Positions 26,193 to 34,505 of a stretch of 64,000 nucleotides of DNA are shown here, piece by piece. Source of the DNA: Oceanobacillus manasiensis (lineage in GTDB: Bacteria; Bacillota; Bacilli; Bacillales; Amphibacillaceae). The notes under the pieces are model-generated. The model did no database searches. It was not told the DNA's origin and was given only the letters and a program-made list of their open reading frames with translations. The position numbers and the translations under genes were made by a program. Position 1 is the first letter of the stretch. The number at the start of each line of letters is the position of its first letter. Where the stretch lies: assembly GCF_000724085.1 (NCBI RefSeq), contig NZ_CCDL010000003.1, positions 558,001 to 622,000 on the forward strand, given 5' to 3'.

Positions 26193-27368
26193 ATGAAATC
26201 GACAAAACATGTAATAGATTATACATTATTATTTATTATAATTTGTTTCTTCCTATATAGTTTAATAGCAGTTTATAGTGGTTCCGGGCAATATGAATCC
26301 GCTGATTCCTTTTATTTTCTAAAACGACAAGTATTTTGGTATATATTAGGTTTTGCTGTGCTAGCTGCCTTTGCGCTATTTGACTATGACCTATTAAAAC
26401 GGTGGAGTTTTTATTTATATTTATTTAGTGTCCTTTTACTCATTTATGTACATTTTTTTGGTGTTTTAAAAAACGGTTCACAGCGATGGATTAACTTAGG
26501 TTTCTTTGAATTGCAACCCTCGGAGTTTTTAAAGTTTTCCCTTGTTCTATACATCGCTACCATTTTAAATAATGTTGGTAGCAATAGGCTCTCTTTTAAA
26601 AAGAGTATACCTGTCATATTAAAAATTGGGATGGTAACACTTATACCTTTTGTTTTAATTTTATTACAACCAGATTTAGGTTCTGCCATCATGGTAGCAA
26701 TGACGGCCACTACCATGGTGTTTGTATCCGTTATTTCTAGTAAAATGGTTTTACTCATACTTATTGGAGTTGTCGCTGCAGTTTGTTTAATTGCAGTTCT
26801 ATATTTGATTGCGCCAGAATTATTAATGCAAATTTTTAAACCCCATCAGCTATCCAGAATTTATGGTTGGTTGGATCCTGAACAATTTCCTTCCAACTCA
26901 GGGTATCAGCTAAAACAGGCAAGGATGGGGATAGGATCTGGTCAGTTAACTGGAAGTGGTTATAATCAGGGGGTACAAGTACAAAGTGGAAAGGTGCCTG
27001 AGGCTCATACAGACTTTATATTTGCAGTTATTGGTGAAGAATTTGGCTTCATTGGAGCAAGTATTTTAGTGTTTCTTTATTTCTTTCTTATTTATCGCAT
27101 AGTGCTAGCAACTCTAAATGCAAAGAACCTTTTTGGGGCATACATAGGAATAGGTATTATAGCCTTGATTGCTTTTCAAGTATTTCAAAACATTGGAATG
27201 ACTATAGGACTAATGCCAATAACAGGGCTTGCTCTGCCTTATCTAAGTTATGGAGGTAGTGCTTTATTAACTAATATGGCAGCCATCGGACTTGTGTTCA
27301 GTGTCCAGGTGCGGACTAGAAAAAATAATTTGTTTGATAAAGGGTTGTTTTCTAACAACTCCAATTAA
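26193..27368 (+). CDS. FtsW/RodA/SpoVE-family (SEDS) protein, RodA-like
   Basis: A 391-aa SEDS glycosyltransferase that polymerises lipid II. About ten membrane helices; family motifs include GSQRWINLGFFELQPSEFLKFSLVLYIA, LQPDLGSAI (catalytic Asp region), YQLKQARMGIGSGQLTGSGY, PEAHTDFIFAVIGEEFGF and the C-terminal TGLALPYLSYGGSALLTNM. AAGGT lies upstream of the ATG. It is co-transcribed with the XRE-DUF1232 gene. The housekeeping rodA/ftsW genes are probably elsewhere; this is a paralogue, and its partner transpeptidase is not next to it. Confidence 0.88.
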   Translation: MKSTKHVIDYTLLFIIICFFLYSLIAVYSGSGQYESADSFYFLKRQVFWYILGFAVLAAFALFDYDLLKRWSFYLYLFSVLLLIYVHFFGVLKNGSQRWINLGFFELQPSEFLKFSLVLYIATILNNVGSNRLSFKKSIPVILKIGMVTLIPFVLILLQPDLGSAIMVAMTATTMVFVSVISSKMVLLILIGVVAAVCLIAVLYLIAPELLMQIFKPHQLSRIYGWLDPEQFPSNSGYQLKQARMGIGSGQLTGSGYNQGVQVQSGKVPEAHTDFIFAVIGEEFGFIGASILVFLYFFLIYRIVLATLNAKNLFGAYIGIGIIALIAFQVFQNIGMTIGLMPITGLALPYLSYGGSALLTNMAAIGLVFSVQVRTRKNNLFDKGLFSNNSN

Positions 27369-27531
27369 AGATTTGTTGGAATGTTAAATGAATACTCTAT
27401 CCGCATGAATTGTTTTTGAATAAAAAAAAGTATATTATTAATCTTATATTGCATTAAACTTAAAAGGCTTAGCATTTGTGAAATTCATCACTTGTGCAAC
27501 AGTGGAAATTTAGAAGTAAAGGAGCAGGACA

Positions 27532-28704
27532 TTGAAAATAGGTATTGATAAAATCGGCTTTTATGCACCACATTTATACGTAGATATGAATAAACTAGCA
27601 ACTGCAAGAGAAGTAGAACCTGCTAAGTTCACGATTGGCATTGGACAAGAAGAAATGGCTTTTGCTCCAATGACCCAGGATACGGTAACACTTGCAGCCA
27701 ATGCTGCCTCCGAAATTCTTGATGAAGCGGACAAACAAAAGATCGACTTTGTTATTTTTGGTACAGAAACAGGTATCGACAGTTCAAAAGCAGCTGCTGT
27801 TTATGTGCATGATTTACTTGGGATCAATCCAGAAGCGCGTAGTGTTGAAATGAAACAAGCTTGTTATGCAGCAACTGCAGCCATCCAGATGGCTAAAGGG
27901 CATATTGCTTTGAATCCGGAAAGCAAAGTATTAGTACTAGCATCAGATATTGCCAGATATGGACTTCGAACTGGTGGAGAAGCTACCCAAGGCGCAGGTG
28001 CAGTTGCCATGTTAATTAGCGCTGACCCGAAGATATTGGAACTTGAGGAGAAAAGTGCTTATCACACAAGTGATGTAATGGATTTTTGGCGCCCTACTTA
28101 TACGGATAAAGCACTCGTTGATGGTAAACTATCAAATGAACAATATATTGAATTTTTTGCTAAGGTTTGGGAGCAATATAAAGCAAAAACAGGCGCTTCA
28201 TTCTCTGATTTCGAAGCGATTTGTTTCCACCTACCATATACGAAGATGGGACAGAAAGCATTAAAACCACTTCTACCAGAAACAGATGAAGCAACACAGA
28301 AGAGACTACTAGAAAACAATGAAGCTGGTAAAACGTATAATAAACGGATTGGCAATATTTATACTGGATCGCTCTACCTTAGTCTCTTATCCCTTTTGGA
28401 AAAACAAGAGAATTTACAAGAGGGAGCAAGAATTGGATTGTTTAGCTATGGATCTGGTGCAGTGGGTGAATTCTTTACTGGTATTTTGCAACCTGGCTTC
28501 AAAGATGCGCTGCAACCTGTTAGACATAAAGAAATACTTGATTCCAGAAAAGAAATATCAGTTGCGGAATATGAGTCATGGTTTAATAACACACTTCCAA
28601 CTGATGGCTCTACTGTAGAACTAGAGAAGGAAGATGATCCTTCATCAATTTACTTAGCTGGCATAAAAGATCATATGCGTCAGTATGTAAATGAAAACAG
28701 ATAA
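27532..28704 (+). CDS. mvaS: Hydroxymethylglutaryl-CoA synthase
   Basis: Condenses acetyl-CoA and acetoacetyl-CoA to HMG-CoA, first committed step of the mevalonate pathway. The 390-aa protein has Glu79 in GTETGIDSSKAAA, the acyl-enzyme Cys111 in EMKQACYAATAA, and the His of CFHLPYTKMGQK, the three catalytic residues of bacterial MvaS. The start is TTG (27532) behind AAAGGAG. It shows that this Bacillaceae member uses mevalonate for isoprenoids, unlike B. subtilis. It supplies precursors for the C30 carotenoid. Monocistronic, ending at a bidirectional terminator. Confidence 0.94.
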   Translation: MKIGIDKIGFYAPHLYVDMNKLATAREVEPAKFTIGIGQEEMAFAPMTQDTVTLAANAASEILDEADKQKIDFVIFGTETGIDSSKAAAVYVHDLLGINPEARSVEMKQACYAATAAIQMAKGHIALNPESKVLVLASDIARYGLRTGGEATQGAGAVAMLISADPKILELEEKSAYHTSDVMDFWRPTYTDKALVDGKLSNEQYIEFFAKVWEQYKAKTGASFSDFEAICFHLPYTKMGQKALKPLLPETDEATQKRLLENNEAGKTYNKRIGNIYTGSLYLSLLSLLEKQENLQEGARIGLFSYGSGAVGEFFTGILQPGFKDALQPVRHKEILDSRKEISVAEYESWFNNTLPTDGSTVELEKEDDPSSIYLAGIKDHMRQYVNENR

Positions 28705-28738
28705 TACCTATACAGGTGCTTATAACTTAAACAAAGAA

Positions 28739-28776
28739 AATCCCAAGATACATAACTAGTATCTTGGGATTTTTTG
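28739..28776. terminator. Bidirectional terminator between mvaS and aldehyde dehydrogenase
   Basis: AATCCCAAGATAC pairs perfectly with GTATCTTGGGATT around a 7-nt loop, flanked by T-rich runs on the plus strand and A-rich sequence upstream. Confidence 0.92.
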
Positions 28777-28798
28777 TTCTATAACGAAATCTTATTAA

Positions 28799-30250
28799 CT
28801 AAAATGGATACTCTCGATTTTCTGCTTGTACACTAATCCATTGAGTGGTTGTAAATTCATCCATAATCCATTCACCATTAAAACGCCCGATACCTGATTG
28901 TTTTTCACCGCCAAATGGCATATGAGATTCGTCATTGACTGGCATATCATTAATATGAACCATGCCAGATTCGATACGTTTGGCAACTTGCATGCCACGG
29001 TAGCGATCATTTGTAAAGATAGACCCACTTAATCCATATGGAGAATCATTGGTAATCTTAATTGCCGTTTCTTCATCTGATGCACGAAGAAGGGAAGCTA
29101 CAGGTCCAAATACTTCCTCTTTTGCAACAGGCATATCGTTCGTCACTTCCGAGAAAATAATTGGGTGGATAACATTTCCTTCTATTTTATATTCTGTATG
29201 AAGTTTCGCGCCTTCATCAATTGTTTTCTCCACAAGTTCTTGTATATGCTTGACTTGCCCTTCGTTAATGATAGGGCCAATTAACACATCATCTTGAGAA
29301 GGATCTCCGGCTTTCAGTTTGTCTGCAGTCTTGGTGAATGTTTTTACAAATTCATCATAGATACTATCATCAATTATGATGCGGTTCAGAGATAGACAAA
29401 TTTGTCCCTGATGAAGGAAAGACCCGAAAACGGCAGCTTCGGCGGCTTTCTCAATATCTGCATCTTTCAGAACGAGCATTACATTATTTCCTCCAAGCTC
29501 AAGAGAGGTTTCTTTTAGGTGCTTACTTGCAAGCTGTGCAATGTGTTTGCCTACCTCTGTAGAACCTGTGAATGAGATGAGCTTAGGAACTGGATGCTCG
29601 ATAAACTCATCTCCGATCTCAGATCCACGTCCAGCTACTACATGAATGACTCCATCCGGGAAGCCTGCTTCCTGTAGTAAATCAGCAATTAACAGACCGG
29701 ATGTTACGGGTGTATCTGAAGCTGGTTTTACTACAACGGTATTCCCTGTTGCCAGTGCAGGTGCGATTGTTCGCATTGCGAGATGGAATGGGAAATTCCA
29801 AGGCCCTATTACTCCAATGACTCCTTTGGCCGAACGGAAAGTGTAATTTTCTTTTCCTTCTGTATTGGAGTTCCCGGTGGTGCCTTGTATTCTTGTTGGG
29901 AAGGAAGCTGATTCACGGATGATTTGGATCGCTGACTGAATCTCAACTTCTGCTTTTACTTTACTGCTTCCTGCTTCTTTGATAAGCCATTCCACAATAT
30001 GTGCCTTATTATCTTTTATCGTCTCGATTAATTGAAGCAAATATTCCTGCTTTTTAGCTGGCATCATTGCCTCCCATTTTGGCTGGTAGGCAGCAGCAGC
30101 TTCATATGCTTGATTAAGATCTTCAGGATTCGCTGATTGAATAGTTCCTAAGGATTCACCATTGTAAGGGTTGTGATTTTCAACTTTTTTACCAGAAGAC
30201 CCTGTCGTCCATTTTCCATTAATAAATAGTTCAGTATATTTGTTTTGCAT
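28799..30250 (-). CDS. NAD(P)-dependent aldehyde dehydrogenase (benzaldehyde/vanillin-dehydrogenase-like)
   Basis: A 483-aa ALDH that oxidises an aldehyde to an acid. The Rossmann motif FTGSTEVG, catalytic Glu in LELGGNN and nucleophile Cys in HQGQICLS are intact; GPWNFPFHLAMRTIAPALATGNTVVVKPA is the cofactor region. It resembles B. subtilis YfmT-type enzymes. AAGGAG precedes the ATG. S. aureus needs an aldehyde dehydrogenase (AldH) to complete staphyloxanthin and none is in the crt operon here; this gene sits beside mvaS, but it looks like a different ALDH subclass from the staphylococcal AldH I remember, so that role is only a possibility. Confidence 0.85.
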   Translation of the reverse strand: MQNKYTELFINGKWTTGSSGKKVENHNPYNGESLGTIQSANPEDLNQAYEAAAAYQPKWEAMMPAKKQEYLLQLIETIKDNKAHIVEWLIKEAGSSKVKAEVEIQSAIQIIRESASFPTRIQGTTGNSNTEGKENYTFRSAKGVIGVIGPWNFPFHLAMRTIAPALATGNTVVVKPASDTPVTSGLLIADLLQEAGFPDGVIHVVAGRGSEIGDEFIEHPVPKLISFTGSTEVGKHIAQLASKHLKETSLELGGNNVMLVLKDADIEKAAEAAVFGSFLHQGQICLSLNRIIIDDSIYDEFVKTFTKTADKLKAGDPSQDDVLIGPIINEGQVKHIQELVEKTIDEGAKLHTEYKIEGNVIHPIIFSEVTNDMPVAKEEVFGPVASLLRASDEETAIKITNDSPYGLSGSIFTNDRYRGMQVAKRIESGMVHINDMPVNDESHMPFGGEKQSGIGRFNGEWIMDEFTTTQWISVQAENREYPF

Positions 30251-30285
30251 TTAGACTCAATCTCCTTTCAATCGTTATTATTTAT

Positions 30286-30311
30286 TTTCCCTAGGAACGA
30301 TACCTGCAAAC
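30286..30311 (-). promoter_or_regulatory. Possible sigma-B-type promoter of the aldehyde dehydrogenase
   Basis: On the minus strand: GTTTGC (30311-30306), 14-bp gap, GGGAAA (30291-30286), each four of six to the sigma-B consensus and at correct spacing, 36 bp before the ATG. Weaker than the crt and csbD cases. Confidence 0.35.
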
Positions 30312-30340
30312 ACAAAGGGCATGACAGATGAAAGATGATG

Positions 30341-30505
30341 TCCTTTATCCCGGAGCAACCGTTCGGAAGTCTTCCACTTCAAAACATGAAGAGAAACAGT
30401 AGTTTTGAGTGGGAGTAAACGGACTAACATGCCGATTCGTTCAACTAACAATCAGTAGGGGATATTGAAAAACCCCACTAATTGAAGTTTCACTTTATCT
30501 GGTCT
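30341..30505. repeat. Structured repeat element, copy 1 (possible IS200/IS605-derived or ncRNA element)
   Basis: A second, diverged copy lies at 59875-60020. Shared in the same order: TTATCC, a CACTTCAAAAC/GTTTTGAGTG hairpin (30375-30411), CCGATTCGTT (30432-30441), ACTAACAAT and a GGGG block. Copy 1 also has a second hairpin in which CAATCAGTAGGGG pairs with CCCCACTAATTG. An imperfect stem AAAGGGCAT/ATGTCCTTT (30314-30346) lies just before. No open frame is present. It fills the gap upstream of the terC gene. Confidence 0.6.
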
Positions 30506-30562
30506 GTCTTCCTCACTAGAATCATAGGCTATCCATAGGAAATAGATGGGAGGAGAAGGCTA

Positions 30563-31216
30563 TTGGAGATTATAGAGCCATTACTAAAGATATTACTTGT
30601 CAATATTATTCTGAGTGGTGATAATGCTGTGGTGATCGCGATGGCAAGCAGGAAATTACCACATCAACTAAAACGAAAGGCAGTTATATGGGGAACGTTT
30701 GGAGCAGTGGCATTTCGAATTCTATTTGTCTTTCTTGTTCTTTACCTTTTAAAAATGCCTTGGATACATTTAATTGGTGGTTTGCTTCTTTTGTTTATTG
30801 CTTATAAATTATTGGTGGACAAGCCTGATAACCATCAGTTGAAGGTGGGCAATTCTTTACAAGAAGCTATTGCAATTATTGTATTTGCAGATATCTTAAT
30901 GAGTCTTGATAACGTCCTAGCAATAGTAGCTATTTCAAATAGTCAGTTAATGTTAATTATAATTGGTATTATGATTAGTATTCCAATCATTCTAGTGGCC
31001 AGTGGTGTTATTATGAAGGCCATGGAGAAATTCCCAAGCATTGTATATGGAGGAGCTGCGCTTCTTGCCTGGACGGCAGGTGAGATGATAATAAAGGAGG
31101 AGAGAATTTTACAGTTATTAGAAGGATATCAAATTCCGACAACAATGTTTCTGCTCGTTCTCATACTATTTATTTTAGGAGTTGGTGGAATTCGTCGGAG
31201 AAATCAGATAACATGA
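30563..31216 (+). CDS. TerC-family membrane protein (YjbE-type)
   Basis: A 217-aa integral membrane protein of the TerC/Alx family, members of which export manganese or help load it into exoenzymes. Family acidic motifs are present: NIILSGDNAVVIAMA in the first helix and ADILMSLDNVLAIVAI in the middle, with seven hydrophobic helices in total. The TTG start follows GGGAGGAG. I looked for the manganese (yybP-ykoY) riboswitch often found before such genes and did not find it. Confidence 0.85.
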   Translation: MEIIEPLLKILLVNIILSGDNAVVIAMASRKLPHQLKRKAVIWGTFGAVAFRILFVFLVLYLLKMPWIHLIGGLLLLFIAYKLLVDKPDNHQLKVGNSLQEAIAIIVFADILMSLDNVLAIVAISNSQLMLIIIGIMISIPIILVASGVIMKAMEKFPSIVYGGAALLAWTAGEMIIKEERILQLLEGYQIPTTMFLLVLILFILGVGGIRRRNQIT

Positions 31217-31250
31217 CAAGGTAGGGGATTGATGAAAGGGGGAATTTTCT

Positions 31251-31751
31251 ATGGTCACAAGTGATAGACTACGCTTTAGGCCTTATACTGAGAAAGATTT
31301 AGATTTTTATGCACGTTTGTGGGGTGATCCTAAGGTTGTCCGCTATATTGGTAAGGGGGAAACTAAAACGTTTGCAGAAGCGGAAGTTAGTTTAAAGCGG
31401 TGGTTTTCTGAATATGAACACGGTTTCGGATTGCAGGCTTTGGAACTAAAACCAGATAATAAACTAATTGGACATGCTGGACTAGTACGGCAAACAATCG
31501 AAGGTCAAGAGGAAATAGAAGTTGGATATTGGTTGCTGCCAGAGTATTGGGGAATGGGACTAGCAAAAGAAGCGGCTATTACTTTACGTAATGTTGGATT
31601 TAAAGAGAAAGGTTTAATGAAGCTGATAGCTTTAATTAACCCAAATCATCCAGCTTCTATTTTTGTAGCTAAGAAGGCAGGACTTAGCTATGAAAAAACA
31701 GTAAAGCTTGCGGAAGGGGATACGTTAGTTTATTCGATTATGAATCGATAG
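31251..31751 (+). CDS. GNAT-family N-acetyltransferase
   Basis: A 166-aa acetyltransferase of the RimJ/RimL-like group: TSDRLRFRPYTEKDLDFYARLW at the start, EVGYWLLPEYWGMGLAKEAA with the acetyl-CoA-binding loop (Q/RxxGxG/A variant GMGLAKEA), and LINPNHPASIFVAKKAGL. Substrate (protein N-terminus, amino acid or antibiotic) unknown. GGGGG site before the ATG. It lies between terC and an APH-type kinase, possibly co-transcribed. Confidence 0.85.
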   Translation: MVTSDRLRFRPYTEKDLDFYARLWGDPKVVRYIGKGETKTFAEAEVSLKRWFSEYEHGFGLQALELKPDNKLIGHAGLVRQTIEGQEEIEVGYWLLPEYWGMGLAKEAAITLRNVGFKEKGLMKLIALINPNHPASIFVAKKAGLSYEKTVKLAEGDTLVYSIMNR

Positions 31752-31810
31752 AAATATCCAACTCTCTTAAGTTTGTGGCACTTAACAGAGTAGTAAAGGA
31801 GGGGAAAACG

Positions 31811-32674
31811 TTGTTAGATCGTGTTATAGACAACTTTGGAATGCAAATACAATCTATGAATGAAGTGGAAGATTCCTTTAGTTCCACCGTCTATAAATGT
31901 AAATTGGTTAATAGTCAAACAGTTTTTTTTAAGATTCCCTACTCTAAATTAAAATATCAAAGGGAGCTAGAGGCCTATCGTATTTTATCAGGCAAGGTTG
32001 CTGTTCCAGAATTGTTGGACTTTTGGTCTGGGGATGACGAATGTCCGGGTGCTTTTTTGTTATCTGAACTAAAAGGGAGTCCGTTAACCGCTGAGGTATC
32101 ACCTAACGTCGCATATGATGTGGGGGTTCTTCATGCCTCCATGCATAACATACAGCCCCCTGATAAACATATGCTGACCGGCATAAAAAATGAATTTCCG
32201 AGCTGGACAAGTTTTTTAGAAAACCAATTTTATAGTTTTGCTGAGGATGTAGAAGGTGTAATGGATAAACATACATACAATCTAGCAATTAAAAAGTTTG
32301 AAAAAATGAAACGACAGCTTCCAAGTCCAGACGGACCAAGCTTCATACATATGGATTTTCGTCCTGCGAATATAATTGTAGACGGCGAAGAAGTTTCCGG
32401 GATCATCGATTTTGAAAGTGTACGATTTGGGTCGACTGAGATTGATTTTACCAAGCTATACCGTGATTTTCTGCAGTTTGATGATTCAATCTATAAAGCC
32501 TTTCAAGAAGGATATAACAGTATAAGACCATTAATGGATTTGGGATCTGTATTACCTTTTTACCGTTTCACGGATGCATTTAATAGTATTGGTTGGTGCA
32601 AGCGTCGGGGTACAGAGAAAAATGCTTTGTTTCTTGAAGAAAACATAAGGCTTTTGAAGCAATTTGTACTATAG
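31811..32674 (+). CDS. Aminoglycoside-phosphotransferase/choline-kinase-family protein
   Basis: A 287-aa small-molecule kinase of the APH fold. The nucleotide-binding Lys lies in VFFKIPYSKLKYQRELEAYRIL; the catalytic loop is FIHMDFRPANIIV (HxDxxxxN) and the metal motif is GIIDFESVRFG. The TTG at 31811 behind AAAGGAGGGG was preferred to a GTG at 31775 that lacks a site. Substrate cannot be told from sequence; many such genes are not resistance determinants. Confidence 0.82.
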   Translation: MLDRVIDNFGMQIQSMNEVEDSFSSTVYKCKLVNSQTVFFKIPYSKLKYQRELEAYRILSGKVAVPELLDFWSGDDECPGAFLLSELKGSPLTAEVSPNVAYDVGVLHASMHNIQPPDKHMLTGIKNEFPSWTSFLENQFYSFAEDVEGVMDKHTYNLAIKKFEKMKRQLPSPDGPSFIHMDFRPANIIVDGEEVSGIIDFESVRFGSTEIDFTKLYRDFLQFDDSIYKAFQEGYNSIRPLMDLGSVLPFYRFTDAFNSIGWCKRRGTEKNALFLEENIRLLKQFVL

Positions 32675-32692
32675 TTTTAGGGAGGTATATGG

Positions 32693-33037
32693 ATGAATAC
32701 AGAGTTGACTAGGTTTCGAGTCAAACAAGGAGCAGAAGCGAAAGTAGATGAATGGATGGGCTTTCTCCGAGATCATATGCAGGATGTTCTGCTAACATTA
32801 GATGCTGAAAAGATGTATGTGGAAACAATCTTCCGAGAGACCATTGATGGTAGGGAGTATTTATATTGGTACTCCGTACAAGGGGAAGGTGGACAGGAAG
32901 TAGAGGAATCCACCCATTGGATTGATAAAAAGCATCTCGAATTCTGGGATATTTGCATTGATCCTGATTATAGGCCCCTGGACCTTAAAACAGAGGTTGT
33001 GATGATTCCAGATAAGGTAAAGGCCAATATGATCTAG
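32693..33037 (+). CDS. DUF6176-like small protein
   Basis: A 114-aa soluble acidic protein (TELTRFRVKQGAEAKVDEWM, HMQDVLLTLDAEKMYVETIF, then WYSVQGEGGQEVEESTHWID). It fits a Bacillaceae family of unknown function that I recall as DUF6176. GGAGG precedes the ATG. It follows the APH-type kinase by 18 bp, so the two are probably co-transcribed. No catalytic motif is seen. Confidence 0.7.
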   Translation: MNTELTRFRVKQGAEAKVDEWMGFLRDHMQDVLLTLDAEKMYVETIFRETIDGREYLYWYSVQGEGGQEVEESTHWIDKKHLEFWDICIDPDYRPLDLKTEVVMIPDKVKANMI

Positions 33038-33114
33038 TGGAAAACTCTCCTTTTTACTTAATAAACATTATGAAACTACCGTAAAAGTAATAGTTAAAAG
33101 CAGGAGGCAGCACG

Positions 33115-33861
33115 ATGTTTGAGCTAACGTTATTGGAATGGATTCTGGTAATCTTTTGTGCGCTTTGTATTGGTTTTTCAAAGTCTGGATTGCCTAATTT
33201 GGTTATATTGGTTGTCACATTACTAATGTTTGTTTTCCCTGCAAGAGATTCTGTCGGTATTCTGTTGCCGATGCTCTTAGTGGGGGATTTTTTTGCGATT
33301 ATTTACTATCGTAGAAATGTAAAGTGGAACCATTTAAAAGGGCTTATCCCGTGGGTGTTAATTGGAATAGTTGCGGGCTACTTTGTACTAGAACATGTAA
33401 ATGATGCACAACTGAAGCCATTAATTGGAGTTATTGTGCTTATGATGATAACCCTCAACTTTGTAAGGGAGAGATTTGGTACGAAGTTTAATACTTTGTT
33501 ACCTAACTCACTGGGGTTTACCTTACTTATGGGGATTCTTGGCGGCTTTACCACAATGGTAGGAAATGCTGCAGGAGCAATCATGACAATTTATTTATTA
33601 GTAAAGGGGCTTCCTAAAAAGGAATTTGTTGGGACTGGAGCCTGGTTCTTTCTGTTTGTTAACCTTATCAAGGTGCCGTTTTATGTGCATCTTGAGCTCA
33701 TTACAGTGGAATCGATTTCGTTTAATGCATGGCTTGTTCCTGCCATTATTATAGGGGCATTTATTGGTATTAAGGTGCTACCGATTATTCCGCAAAAAGT
33801 TTTTACTATCCTTGTGTTAATTTTGGCGGCCCTTGGGGGAATTAACTTACTACTGAATTAG
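33115..33861 (+). CDS. TauE/SafE-family sulfite/organosulfonate exporter-like membrane protein
   Basis: A 248-aa protein with about eight membrane helices and the two-fold pattern of the TauE/SafE family: an N-terminal ALCIGFSKSGLPN and a central LLMGILGGFTTMVGNAAGAIMTIYLL. Members move sulfite, sulfoacetate or related anions. AGGAGG precedes the ATG. Monocistronic with a terminator after it. Substrate unknown. Confidence 0.85.
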   Translation: MFELTLLEWILVIFCALCIGFSKSGLPNLVILVVTLLMFVFPARDSVGILLPMLLVGDFFAIIYYRRNVKWNHLKGLIPWVLIGIVAGYFVLEHVNDAQLKPLIGVIVLMMITLNFVRERFGTKFNTLLPNSLGFTLLMGILGGFTTMVGNAAGAIMTIYLLVKGLPKKEFVGTGAWFFLFVNLIKVPFYVHLELITVESISFNAWLVPAIIIGAFIGIKVLPIIPQKVFTILVLILAALGGINLLLN

Positions 33862-33891
33862 CTTTTGTAGAAGACAAGCAATCCAACATTT

Positions 33892-33944
33892 AATCCGATC
33901 CACCGAATTTATCCCACTATATTCGGGTGTTCGGATTTTTTGTA
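33892..33944 (+). terminator. Rho-independent terminator after TauE-like gene
   Basis: AATCCGA (33892-33898) with TCGGATT (33931-33937), extended inside by CCGAAT/ATTCGG, then six Ts. Confidence 0.85.
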
Positions 33945-34010
33945 TTGCATTGAATGAATGGAGCACTACATGGGTATACAATTAGAAAGCTTGGAATCGA
34001 GGTAGATATT

Positions 34011-34505
34011 ATGGATATAGATAATCAGTCGAAAAAAAGAATGAAATATGCTGGTCGCAATCTATTATCAGGTGTGTTATTTGGTATAGGGCTTGCTGCA
34101 TTTATTGACGAAACAGTATTCCATCAGTTGCTACGATGGCACCATTTTTATGATAAATCTACAACAGATATTGGGCTCATATCCGACGGGCTTTTCCATG
34201 CATTCAGTTGGTTCGCTACCATTGGTGGTCTATTCCTGTTTGCTGATTTACGACGTAGAAACGCTCTCTGGTTGAAGCGGTGGTGGGGGAGTGTACTTCT
34301 TGGTGCTGGTGTGTTTCAGCTATATGATGGAACGATCCAACACAAGGTAATGGGACTGCATCAAATTCGTTACGTTGACAATGTTTGGATTTATGACGTA
34401 GTTTGGAACGGAATTGCAATCATCATGATGTTGGTTGGATTGATCATTCTATTCCAAACAAGAAAAAGTTTGCACAAGATGAAGGAGTCGAGTTCAGATG
34501 CATAA
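34011..34505 (+). CDS. DUF2243 membrane protein
   Basis: A 164-aa inner-membrane protein with four helices: GVLFGIGLAAFIDETVFHQLLRWHHFYD, FHAFSWFATIGGLFLFADL, GSVLLGAGVFQLYDGTIQHKVMGLHQIRY and a C-terminal helix. Several histidines lie at helix ends and could bind a metal. The ATG at 34011 has a GAGGT site; the longer frame from 33954 does not. Its last codons overlap the CtaG gene, so the two are coupled, suggesting a joint role in copper or oxidase assembly. Confidence 0.82.
   Translation: MDIDNQSKKRMKYAGRNLLSGVLFGIGLAAFIDETVFHQLLRWHHFYDKSTTDIGLISDGLFHAFSWFATIGGLFLFADLRRRNALWLKRWWGSVLLGAGVFQLYDGTIQHKVMGLHQIRYVDNVWIYDVVWNGIAIIMMLVGLIILFQTRKSLHKMKESSSDA

Noticed and set aside
30314-30562. 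A manganese (yybP-ykoY) riboswitch upstream of the TerC gene
   Set aside because: The core riboswitch boxes are not present, and the structured sequence there has a diverged twin at 59875-60020 that is not upstream of a manganese gene.
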